Positions 18,688 through 26,086 of a stretch of DNA of 64,000 nt are shown piece after piece. The DNA is from Marinimicrobium sp. C6131. GTDB lineage: Bacteria; Pseudomonadota; Gammaproteobacteria; Pseudomonadales; Cellvibrionaceae. The position numbers and the translations under genes are program-made. The stretch covers positions 1,860,001 through 1,924,000 of the forward strand of contig NZ_CP110629.1 of NCBI RefSeq assembly GCF_026153455.1. The letters are read 5' to 3'. The number at the start of each line of letters is the position of its first letter. Within the stretch, counting starts at the first letter, position 1. The notes under the pieces are model-generated. The model did not search any database. It was not told the origin of the DNA and was given only the letters and a program-made list of their open reading frames with translations.

Positions 18688-19392
18688 TTACCAGTGCAAC
18701 TGATCGGGATTGACAGGATGCGGGTTTTCCGTGACTTCGCTCACCCGTCCGTCGCTCAGGCGGATCATCCGCTCGGCCATATCCGCAATCACCGCGTTGT
18801 GGGTGATCACCGCTGTGGTGGTACCCAGCTCCCGGTTGATCCGGCGCAACACCTCCAACACTTTGATGCCGGTTTTCGAATCCAGCGCACCGGTGGGTTC
18901 ATCGCACAACAACACTTCGGGATTTTTGGCGATGGCCCGGGCAATGGCCACCCGCTGCTGTTCACCACCGGACAGTTGAGCCGGGAAATGATCCAATCGC
19001 TCTTCAAGTCCCACCAACGCCAGGGCGTCGGCGGGGTCCATGGGATGGCGGGCAATGTCGGTAACGATGGCGACATTCTCCCGCGCGGTCAGACTCGGAA
19101 TCAGATTATAGAATTGAAAAACAAAACCGACATGGTGACGACGAAAGTCCGTCAGCACCCGCTCATTGGCATGGCTCAGATCGGTATCCTTGTACCACAC
19201 CTCCCCTTCGGTACCGCTGTCCAGTCCGCCAAGGATATTGAGTAACGTGGATTTGCCGCTGCCGGAGGCCCCGAGCAACACCACAAATTCTCCGGCGTAC
19301 AGTTCCATATCCACGCCTCGCAGCGCGTGAATTTCCACCTCGCCCATGCGAAACACCCGGGTGAGGCCCCGGGTGCGGAAAACCGGTGTCAT
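18688..19392 (-). CDS. ABC transporter ATP-binding protein (LolD/MacB type)
   Basis: Cytoplasmic ATPase of 234 residues driving the adjacent FtsX-type permease. Walker A is GASGSGKST (about 42-50), the signature is LSGGEQQRVAIARAI, Walker B is VLLCDEPTGALD, and the switch His lies in TAVITHNA. The FQFYNLIPSLTARENV stretch is typical of the MacB/LolD subfamily. Its start overlaps the stop of the upstream small membrane protein gene as ATGA, and the permease gene follows after 6 bases. Confidence 0.95.
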   Translation of the reverse strand: MTPVFRTRGLTRVFRMGEVEIHALRGVDMELYAGEFVVLLGASGSGKSTLLNILGGLDSGTEGEVWYKDTDLSHANERVLTDFRRHHVGFVFQFYNLIPSLTARENVAIVTDIARHPMDPADALALVGLEERLDHFPAQLSGGEQQRVAIARAIAKNPEVLLCDEPTGALDSKTGIKVLEVLRRINRELGTTTAVITHNAVIADMAERMIRLSDGRVSEVTENPHPVNPDQLHW

Positions 19393-19808
19393 CCAATAAC
19401 CCAGGCAGTCACAATGATCACCAGCGCGATCAGGGCGGCAATGGCTCCGAGCTTCATAAAGGCGACATTGCGCCGACGCACGGCATCGAGCCGGGCGGTG
19501 GTTGACGCGATGGTGGGCTCTTCGATATTGGTATTGGCGGGATCGGCGCCGGCGTAGCGGGAACCACCGGGGGTATCTTCATCGCCGGGCAGCACGATCA
19601 GCAGTGCGCCGTCATCCGCGAAATCCCGCCGCCAGTGGTCGGCCGCCTTCTTGTCGTCCACGGTTTTAAACTCGACCGGCGAACCGGTAAAGAGCGTTTT
19701 GCGCACCTTATCCGGCGACATTTCCAGCCGTTTGGCCAAGTTATCGATGACTTCCTGACGCTGAAAGCCCGTGACCAGATCGCCGGTAAACATCAGTCGA
19801 TACATCAC
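19389..19808 (-). CDS. Small single-pass membrane protein of unknown function, first gene of the exporter operon
   Basis: 139 residues. The first 75 (MYRLMFTGDLVTGFQRQEVIDNLAKRL... to VLPGDED) resemble the small soluble domain often fused to DUF805 or RDD membrane proteins in gammaproteobacteria, with a conserved F-x-G-x-L-x-x-G-F start and a lysine-containing middle. A short linker follows, then one C-terminal membrane helix (about 118-138). The stop overlaps the ATPase start by ATGA, so it is coupled to the exporter and could be an accessory or sensory subunit. The domain comparison is from memory of the family; the function is unknown. Met2 is an equally good start. Confidence 0.7.
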   Translation of the reverse strand: MMYRLMFTGDLVTGFQRQEVIDNLAKRLEMSPDKVRKTLFTGSPVEFKTVDDKKAADHWRRDFADDGALLIVLPGDEDTPGGSRYAGADPANTNIEEPTIASTTARLDAVRRRNVAFMKLGAIAALIALVIIVTAWVIG

Positions 19809-19894
19809 TCGCTCCTTTTGCCCAAGGTCGTGTACCTAATGTCACGCTTTGACCGTCATCTTTACATATCCCGGCGCCGTCTGCACGGGCATCA

Positions 19895-21103
19895 TCAACG
19901 AAAGGTGCGAGCCAGAATCAGACCACCCCACAGCAGATTGCGGTCGCCGGGGCCCTGTTTGATCTCCGAGCTGTGGCCGCGCACGACGTAGCTGATGCGA
20001 TACCCCTCCTCGAAGGCCACGGTATAGCCCAGCCAGGCTTCGAGCATGACTGGGCGCAATTCACTCCGCTCAAAAGTGACTTCACTGTCGCGAAACTGCC
20101 CTTGCAGAAACGCGTTGTAGGCTCGCGCTTTAACCGACACGCCACCCCAGAAATAATGCTCATCGACCGAGATACCGCTGTTGGTGTAGGACGATTTCTC
20201 GCCATAACTCACCAGTTCCGGGTTAAACGAAGACCAGGCGGTGTGATAGTCGCCGCCACGGACCGACAAGCTCCAGCTCGCCTCGGTGAGGTAGCCCACG
20301 GAACCCTGTACGGTGCTTTTGATTTCCAGGTTGTCGAACAGCGTGGCGACATGGTGTTGCCGCGCCACGGTATAGCGCGCCGTCAGTTCGCCGCCGTCGC
20401 TGATCTGATTGTCCCAGCCCCGGGCCGGCGTACTGCCGAGAATTGCATGGGCTTCATTCTGCACATTCCCCACCAGATCCAGCCCGAGAACCCCCACGGT
20501 CAACGTGCTTTTCCACGCCACGCGATTGCGGATATCCAGCCGCTCCCGGGAGTTCGCCAGGTATACCAGACCGGCATAGGGGCGATCGCCATACTGCGGT
20601 TGGGCCACCTCGATCTCGCTGGGGGTAAACCCGAACAGACCCGCTTCGCGGCTGTGCTTGCTGACCCCTACGGGCGAGAGATGCTCAAAGCCCAACGCCG
20701 AGTCCAGCCAGCCGAGCGGCGCGTCCAGAGAGAGCCAGCCGTCTTTCGCGGACCGGCCTGTGTAGGTGAAATTGAAACCGTAGGTGTAATCCTGATCCTT
20801 GCCCCCCAGAGCGAGGTAATCATTATCAATGGCCAGCGCCCAGCTCGAACGCTCCGGCTCCGTATAGGGCAGCGACCGGATCGGCGCCGCAGGTCGTTTT
20901 TGATCCTCGATCAACCAGGCCACCTGCAGCGGTTCCTGGGCGCGAGTGCCCGGGACAGCCTCTGTCTGCAGCGTCTGCGCGCCGGCGGGCTCCGCCATCA
21001 TCAACAGCGATACCAAAGTCCAGAACGTTGCCGCCCAAAATAAAGTGACCGGTCGTCTTTTTTCTGTTCGGCCTTGTTTTGTTCGAGAATGCTCCGAATT
21101 CAT
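19895..21103 (-). CDS. LpxR-like lipid A 3'-O-deacylase family outer membrane protein (DUF2219)
   Basis: Predicted outer-membrane beta-barrel of 402 residues. A basic n-region and hydrophobic stretch (about 18-42, ending in AGAQT) form the signal peptide. Hallmarks of the DUF2219/LpxR family are present: DNDYLALGGKDQDYTYGFNF near residue 92, YGDRPYAGLVYL (about 180) and GWDNQISDGGEL (about 235). In Salmonella LpxR the Asn-Asp pair and the YTNG threonine lie in the active site; here the second motif reads YTYG, so catalysis should be checked. Known members remove the 3'-acyloxyacyl group of lipid A. Two copies of the TetR-linked 13-mer lie at its 5' end, one 41 bases before the ATG and one inside the first codons, so the gene is probably controlled by the adjacent TetR regulator. 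Confidence 0.8.
   Translation of the reverse strand: MNSEHSRTKQGRTEKRRPVTLFWAATFWTLVSLLMMAEPAGAQTLQTEAVPGTRAQEPLQVAWLIEDQKRPAAPIRSLPYTEPERSSWALAIDNDYLALGGKDQDYTYGFNFTYTGRSAKDGWLSLDAPLGWLDSALGFEHLSPVGVSKHSREAGLFGFTPSEIEVAQPQYGDRPYAGLVYLANSRERLDIRNRVAWKSTLTVGVLGLDLVGNVQNEAHAILGSTPARGWDNQISDGGELTARYTVARQHHVATLFDNLEIKSTVQGSVGYLTEASWSLSVRGGDYHTAWSSFNPELVSYGEKSSYTNSGISVDEHYFWGGVSVKARAYNAFLQGQFRDSEVTFERSELRPVMLEAWLGYTVAFEEGYRISYVVRGHSSEIKQGPGDRNLLWGGLILARTFR
21046..21058. promoter_or_regulatory. Operator-like 13-mer, copy 1 (inside the 5' end of the lpxR-like gene)
   Basis: TGACCGGTCGTCT, centred on the palindrome GACCGGTC. It is identical to the copy in front of the TetR gene. It lies within codons 16-20 of the lpxR-like gene as annotated, 98 bp centre-to-centre from copy 2, which would allow looping or a transcription roadblock. 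Confidence 0.55.
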
Positions 21104-21143
21104 CGCCCTATTCCCCCAAGTTCAGATTCCAATCAGCTATAGA

Positions 21144-21156
21144 TGACCAGTCGTCT
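21144..21156. promoter_or_regulatory. Operator-like 13-mer, copy 2 (upstream of the lpxR-like gene)
   Basis: TGACCAGTCGTCT differs from the other two copies by one base in the palindromic core. It lies 41 bases upstream of the lpxR-like ATG, in the promoter zone between that gene and the TetR gene. Confidence 0.6.
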
Positions 21157-21280
21157 TTCAATTCACAGCCTTACACCCCGCAGCGCTTATCAGCTCCGCC
21201 ACCGACGGAGACAATTTCATGCAGCGCTACAGAGAGTATTATTGTGGGTATTGAGAAACGATTTCTGGTCGGCCAGCACG

Positions 21281-21883
21281 TCAGTTGGCGTTTACTTGTC
21301 CGACGACGATCGGCAAGAGCGCAAGGAAGGCATCCAGCGGCTCGCGACATTTGGCGGCCTTCATCCGCATGACCGTGCCCTCCCAGGCATTGAACAGATA
21401 CTCCGCCAATACCGATGAGGGCTGCGGGCTGTTCAAGCTACCCTGCCGGCGAGCCTCTTCCAGTACCGCTTCGATCGCCTCGGTATTGTTGCGCAGTAGC
21501 TGGCGCACCTTCAGGCGAATGACCTCGCTGGAGTCCGACATTTCCTGACACATGTTGCCGATGAAGCAGCCGCCGGTGACGCCGCTGTCACAGGCGCCGG
21601 TGTAGTCCCGGAAATACCGGGTCAGACGCTCCAGCGGCGGCAGACTGGTATCCTCCAGCAATGCCCGGCTCTCCTGGTTGCGCGCCTCGGTGGCCCGCTC
21701 CAGTGCTTCCAGCGCAAAATCCTCCTTGCTTTTGAAGTAGGTATAAAAAGACCCTTTCGGCACCTCGGCGGCGTCGACAATGTCCTTGATACTGGTGCCG
21801 TTGTAACCGTGGGTCGCCATGACACCCAGGCCAGCTTCCAGTAAGAGGTCTTTTTTTAACTCGCGCTTGCTCATGCCCATCAA
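21281..21883 (-). CDS. TetR/AcrR-family transcriptional regulator
   Basis: DNA-binding repressor of 200 residues. The N-terminal helix-turn-helix is clear (TSIKDIVDAAEVPKGSFYTYFKSKEDFALEAL, about 31-61). The ligand domain contains GGCFIGNMCQEM (about 104-115), a two-cysteine stretch seen in the NemR/AcuR-type subgroup that responds to electrophiles or acrylate-like compounds, so Cys106 and Cys112 may be sensing residues. An exact operator-like 13-mer lies 5 bases upstream of its start and two more are at the lpxR-like gene, which suggests autoregulation and control of lpxR. Start may be any of Met1, Met2 or Met4. Confidence 0.92.
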   Translation of the reverse strand: MMGMSKRELKKDLLLEAGLGVMATHGYNGTSIKDIVDAAEVPKGSFYTYFKSKEDFALEALERATEARNQESRALLEDTSLPPLERLTRYFRDYTGACDSGVTGGCFIGNMCQEMSDSSEVIRLKVRQLLRNNTEAIEAVLEEARRQGSLNSPQPSSVLAEYLFNAWEGTVMRMKAAKCREPLDAFLALLPIVVGQVNAN

Positions 21884-21887
21884 TATA

Positions 21888-21900
21888 TGACCGGTCGTCT
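21888..21900. promoter_or_regulatory. Operator-like 13-mer, copy 3 (in front of the TetR gene)
   Basis: TGACCGGTCGTCT, five bases upstream of the TetR gene start and in the same orientation as the other two copies. This position fits negative autoregulation. Confidence 0.65.
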
Positions 21901-21999
21901 GGTTTTACAAGAGGTTCCTTATGGTTGTTTTCTATAAGCACCATAGGCGGCGGAATAATAGCCCGTTTTCCGTTCGTCAAAAACCCCAAAAGGATACCG

Positions 22000-22911
22000 T
22001 TATTGTGCTGTGGTCCGAAACCGCATGACTGGCGGCAACTCGGACTGGGGGCTCCACTCGAGACCGGGGAGCGGCGCCTCCAGGATAAACAGCCGCCGGC
22101 TCTCTGCGTGTATGGCCGTCAGCTCGTCGGCGAAATGACTCTGGAACAGCGCCTCCATGGAGCCATCCTTCAAGGCCCGCTCTAACCCCTCCTCCAGGCG
22201 CTCGGCCAGGGGCCCCGCAGTCGCACTGACATGAAACACCACCGGCAAGGGGTAGTAGAGGTAAAGATCCGGTACCAGTGCCAGAGTGCCATTGGCCGGT
22301 TGGTGGCTGGCCAGCTCGCGACGCGCCTCAATAATACCCAGCGACAGGTAGTCAAAGCGGCGCTGCTCCAGCATGGTGAACAGGTTGCTGTAGCGACCGG
22401 TGTCGTTCACCGGATAGCCATTGCGACGGAAAATGGCAACGTCCGGCCAGCTCTGCCCCTGCCCGACCGTCAACGGTTTCAGTTGATCCTCGGAGATAAT
22501 CTCGGCCATGTCCTGTAGCCTGTCTTCACGAACGATCAACTGGCGGTAGCCCATCAGGCCCCCCAGAATCGGAATCGGGATGGAGATGATCCGCGCCTCC
22601 AGTGCCCCTTCTTTATCCCTCGCCGGTGCGGCGTAGACATTGATCGGATGCCCCTCAGCCAATGCGCGGCGGCCGCGCAATGAGCCAAAATCCTCATCGT
22701 GGCGTTTCAGATCATAGGCAGGGTAATCGTCGGCGGTTTTCTCCAGCGCGAGCCGGAGTAATTCATACTCATAGTTCAGCCTGCCCTGGGTGCTGTCCCA
22801 GAACCGGACTTCCATTATCGGCGCTGCGTCTGTGGTGGCACACCGGCCAGTATCGGCAGCAATGCCGAAAGCCAGAAATACCAACCATGTCTGGTGAAAA
22901 AATCGCATCAT
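22000..22911 (-). CDS. Periplasmic substrate-binding-like protein (SBP family 3 type)
   Basis: Secreted protein of 303 residues with a signal peptide ending near residue 25. The rest has the pattern of bacterial extracellular solute-binding proteins of family 3: an EYELLRLALEKT opening, ILGGLMGYRQLIVRED, TVGQGQSWPDVAIFRRNGYPV, and DYLSLGIIEARREL before a second lobe. No ABC permease or ATPase is nearby, so it is probably an orphan binding protein or an extracytoplasmic sensor. It lies 93 bases downstream of the mtrB-like gene on the same strand and could be the last gene of that operon. Its ligand is unknown. Confidence 0.7.
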   Translation of the reverse strand: MMRFFHQTWLVFLAFGIAADTGRCATTDAAPIMEVRFWDSTQGRLNYEYELLRLALEKTADDYPAYDLKRHDEDFGSLRGRRALAEGHPINVYAAPARDKEGALEARIISIPIPILGGLMGYRQLIVREDRLQDMAEIISEDQLKPLTVGQGQSWPDVAIFRRNGYPVNDTGRYSNLFTMLEQRRFDYLSLGIIEARRELASHQPANGTLALVPDLYLYYPLPVVFHVSATAGPLAERLEEGLERALKDGSMEALFQSHFADELTAIHAESRRLFILEAPLPGLEWSPQSELPPVMRFRTTAQ

Positions 22912-23004
22912 TATTATCGTTCTGAATGCCCGCTAATGTCCTCAAAGTTAACGGATCACCGTTTACGGCACAAGCCCCTGCTGCCTTACGCCCGCACGGG
23001 GGCG

Positions 23005-25134
23005 TTACCAGAACTGATAAGTGAGACTGATCTGCCCCACATGCACCGAATAGCGAGGGCTTTGTTGGCCGCTGGCAAGCAGGTTCGCCACCGTATCCGG
23101 CGCCACCGCATCAATGAGAAAGTCGGCACTCCGGTAGCGCTCATACCCATAACTCACGCCGACAGAGAGTGGCTCGGACAACTGGTAGCGGGCGAACAGC
23201 TCCAGCCGGCTAAGATGGGTTTTCAGGTCCGAGAAAGGCGCCGGGTCGGCCCGAGTCTCCATTTCAATAGTCCCTCGTCCAAAGGAGTAACCATAATCCA
23301 GGCCCACATCCAGCCCATTGAGCAACGCTTCGCGCTCGATACCGACACCGAACGTATCCACCCGGTCCCGTTGATGACCGGTCCAGTCTGGCGTGGAAAA
23401 GTTATCGCTGCCCGCCTGATCCGAGTCGATTCGCTGACGGGTCGCGAAGGCATAGATTGACAGATTCTCTTTCGGCCGTACCGATAGGTCCAGGCTGTGA
23501 GACAGGTCGCGCGCCTCCGTCAGACCAATCCGGGTGTTGAAATAATCGTCCTTGGCGTAATCCAGGGAGAAGCTCAGTGTCATCCAGTCCCGTGGTAAAT
23601 AATCGACACTGGCGCGAACCTGGTCACGATCCCGCTCGCCCAGATGATAGCGCCGCAGCAGGGGGTTCTCGCCCGGAACGAGGTCTTCCAGTGGGCGGTA
23701 GTGCTCGACAAACCGCCGGCGCTCCTGCCCGCCCTTGAGCCGAACATCCAGCGTCTGCGTCAAGGCGGTGCGAACTTCACCCCAGTAGTCGGTAGTGCCG
23801 GTTTTTTCCGTTTCCTGAAAGCTGCGCGCCATGGTTTCCCGGGACAGACCCGCCGAGACGGTGGTTTCACTGCCCGCTTTGAAATCGGCGCGCAGCCTGC
23901 TACCGGCGCGTTCAAAACTGTAAGGCCGGTTGAACTGTGTGGGGGCCACCGCCAGATCCGTACGCACCGGGGTAAATTCCGAACGTGGGGTGCGGTTGTC
24001 GCGATCGTCATAAAAAAGTTCAGTCACCACACTCAACGCCGACCAGGGTTGCATCAACGCGCGCACCTGGCCGTTGAGCGTATCGACCCGACCGTCCAGG
24101 CTGAGAGCGGGCTGATTGACCTCGCCCACCCGGGGATTGATGGTCGCCGGCAGAAACAACTCATCCTGCCGCAGGCGACCCACGGCGAGCCGACCCGAGG
24201 TTTGCAGCAGGCGGCCCGGCTGCCAGCGCCCCGACAGCGTCAACTGATGAAAGTCATTGCCGGGCGCTTGCGCCAGACGGCCGCGCTCACCGCCTTCGGC
24301 CAAGGGACTGAAGGGGTTGTCCCAGATCACCGAGTCCGCGTTATTGTCGAACTGCGAACCGTGATAGGCCACCTGCAGGTACCAGTGATCTTCACGGTAG
24401 GAGAGCCGCGCGTCCATCCGCTCGGTCACCCGGTCGATCGTAACCGGCAACTCAACGGCGGTATTCAGAAAACTGGCACCCTGAAGCCTGATGCCCTGCT
24501 GTTCGGTGCGACGAACGTCAACGCCGTAATCCCAGTGATCGGTGCTTTGGGCACCCGCATTCAGGCCGTAAGTCTCGCGCTCCAGTCTCGGGAATACTTC
24601 CTTCAGGCTCTGGTCAAGCTGGCTCATCCCCTGCGTTGTGGAAGCCCGCTCCCAGTTCGCCGACAGGGTCAACACCCGGGTGCCGACCCCGAGAAAAGGG
24701 GTCTGCACCTGCTCCGCCACAAAGTGGGGAATCTGTTGGTATTCAAACCCGATGTCGTAGCGTCCCTGTTCACCGTACAGGAACCGCATCTGACCTGAAT
24801 CGAGCCCCAGGCTTTTGGCCTGTGCCTCGGCATAGGTGCCTTCCTCATTGCGCGTCCTTACATCCAGCTCACCCAACAAAAAGGGACCGCTCTCATCCAG
24901 CCCGGTGTAATCACCAAACTTGGCGGAACTCTCGGACACATGCCCCACCCCGGCGGTGACACGCCCGTCGCGCTGGCTCTGCTCGGGACACAAACGGCAG
25001 GCCCACTCGGCCGTGTCCGCAGTCGGCCAATAGCCCTGGGCACGGCTGTCCTGACTGCCGAGGCTCATCGCCACCATAAGGCAAGCCGTCATCCAGACAT
25101 GCGCGGGGCGGTGGCGAAGACAGACGGTTTCCAT
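23005..25134 (-). CDS. mtrB: MtrB/PioB-family outer membrane porin of a decaheme conduit
   Basis: Outer-membrane beta-barrel of 709 residues predicted to sheath a decaheme cytochrome and let electrons cross the outer membrane. The signal peptide ends near residue 33. A CRLC motif (Cys46 and Cys49) close to the mature N-terminus is the CXXC hallmark of MtrB proteins. The remainder is a long series of amphipathic strands with alternating aromatic residues, ending ISLTYQFW with a terminal aromatic, as expected for barrel insertion. It lies 13 bases downstream of the mtrA-like gene, in the order mtrC-mtrA-mtrB. Length is close to Shewanella MtrB (about 700). Family call is firm; the terminal electron acceptor is not known. 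Confidence 0.9.
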   Translation of the reverse strand: METVCLRHRPAHVWMTACLMVAMSLGSQDSRAQGYWPTADTAEWACRLCPEQSQRDGRVTAGVGHVSESSAKFGDYTGLDESGPFLLGELDVRTRNEEGTYAEAQAKSLGLDSGQMRFLYGEQGRYDIGFEYQQIPHFVAEQVQTPFLGVGTRVLTLSANWERASTTQGMSQLDQSLKEVFPRLERETYGLNAGAQSTDHWDYGVDVRRTEQQGIRLQGASFLNTAVELPVTIDRVTERMDARLSYREDHWYLQVAYHGSQFDNNADSVIWDNPFSPLAEGGERGRLAQAPGNDFHQLTLSGRWQPGRLLQTSGRLAVGRLRQDELFLPATINPRVGEVNQPALSLDGRVDTLNGQVRALMQPWSALSVVTELFYDDRDNRTPRSEFTPVRTDLAVAPTQFNRPYSFERAGSRLRADFKAGSETTVSAGLSRETMARSFQETEKTGTTDYWGEVRTALTQTLDVRLKGGQERRRFVEHYRPLEDLVPGENPLLRRYHLGERDRDQVRASVDYLPRDWMTLSFSLDYAKDDYFNTRIGLTEARDLSHSLDLSVRPKENLSIYAFATRQRIDSDQAGSDNFSTPDWTGHQRDRVDTFGVGIEREALLNGLDVGLDYGYSFGRGTIEMETRADPAPFSDLKTHLSRLELFARYQLSEPLSVGVSYGYERYRSADFLIDAVAPDTVANLLASGQQSPRYSVHVGQISLTYQFW

Positions 25135-25147
25135 CGGTGACCTCCCG

Positions 25148-26086
25148 CTAACGACTCAGGTTACGGCCCGAGGGGTGATTGGAGCCGTGCACCTGCGAAT
25201 GGCAATTGGTGCAACTACCGCCCAGTAACAGGGCGGACGGACGCCCCTCCGGCAAACGCTCCCCGGTTTGGGCAATGCTGGGATGACCGGCCCGCGAGTG
25301 ACACTCCTGACACAGCAGTGGCGCCCGGCGGCGCAACAGCGAGGCGTGATTGGAACCGTGGGGAACGTGGCAGGAGGCACAATCCTCGGCCGCTGGCGCG
25401 TGCTCCCAAAGAAAAGGCCCGCGTTTTTCCGCATGACATTCAAAACAGGTTTCATTCAGTGTCCCGCGCACCAGCATGGCATCGTTCAGTGTGCCGTGGG
25501 GTTGGTGACACTCGGTACAGGTCATCTGGCCCTGACGCATCGGGTGGGTCGAGGCCAGGAGGCTCTGCGCCCGCTCCCGGGTATGACAGTCAAAACACAC
25601 ACCCGCCTGATCCTGCTGGTTCATGATCGGGTCGTGCGGGGTGTGTACCGAGTGACAGCTGGTGCAGGTGAGCCCCTGACGCTCGTGCACACTGCCCTGC
25701 CAGTGACTGCGTTCCTGCGACTGGTGACACCCCAGACAGATGGCTACCTCCTGTTCGCGGCTGGCGCTTCCCTGATGAGCAAACGCTAAAGGAGCGGGCC
25801 GCTCCTGGCCCGGACGCAGCCTGCCCGCATGGTCGCCTCCCGGGCCGTGACAGCTCTCGCACTGCTGTTGCGCAAACGGCGTTCCCGGGTCGCTCGCCAC
25901 CGCATGGGGCGTACTGAAAATGCCCTCAATATTGTCGCCGCTATGACAACGCAGGCAGGTATCCGCCCCCTGATCGGAAAACTCCGGCAGCGCCTCATGA
26001 ACATCGGTCTGGGCCAGAGCCCCGCCTGCCAGCAGGGCCACCAAGGCAACCAGAGCAATCGTCGCTTTACCGTAAACCATGAACAC
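25148..26086 (-). CDS. mtrA: MtrA/DmsE-family decaheme c-type cytochrome
   Basis: Periplasmic decaheme cytochrome of 312 residues that would sit inside the MtrB-like barrel and pass electrons to the surface cytochrome. A signal peptide (ends GGALAQT) is followed by ten CXXCH heme sites: CLRCH, CESCH, CLGCH, CTSCH, CFDCH, CTECH, CFECH, CASCH, CQECH and CTNCH. The count and the size match MtrA (about 330 residues). The start overlaps the stop of the mtrC-like gene by 20 bases and the mtrB-like gene follows after 13 bases, so the three are coupled. Confidence 0.95.
   Translation of the reverse strand: MFMVYGKATIALVALVALLAGGALAQTDVHEALPEFSDQGADTCLRCHSGDNIEGIFSTPHAVASDPGTPFAQQQCESCHGPGGDHAGRLRPGQERPAPLAFAHQGSASREQEVAICLGCHQSQERSHWQGSVHERQGLTCTSCHSVHTPHDPIMNQQDQAGVCFDCHTRERAQSLLASTHPMRQGQMTCTECHQPHGTLNDAMLVRGTLNETCFECHAEKRGPFLWEHAPAAEDCASCHVPHGSNHASLLRRRAPLLCQECHSRAGHPSIAQTGERLPEGRPSALLLGGSCTNCHSQVHGSNHPSGRNLSR

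Noticed and set aside
19895..21103. Reading the lpxR-like gene as starting downstream of the internal operator copy
   Set aside because: Later Met codons fall inside the hydrophobic part of the signal peptide, so a downstream start would destroy export; the first ATG is kept.
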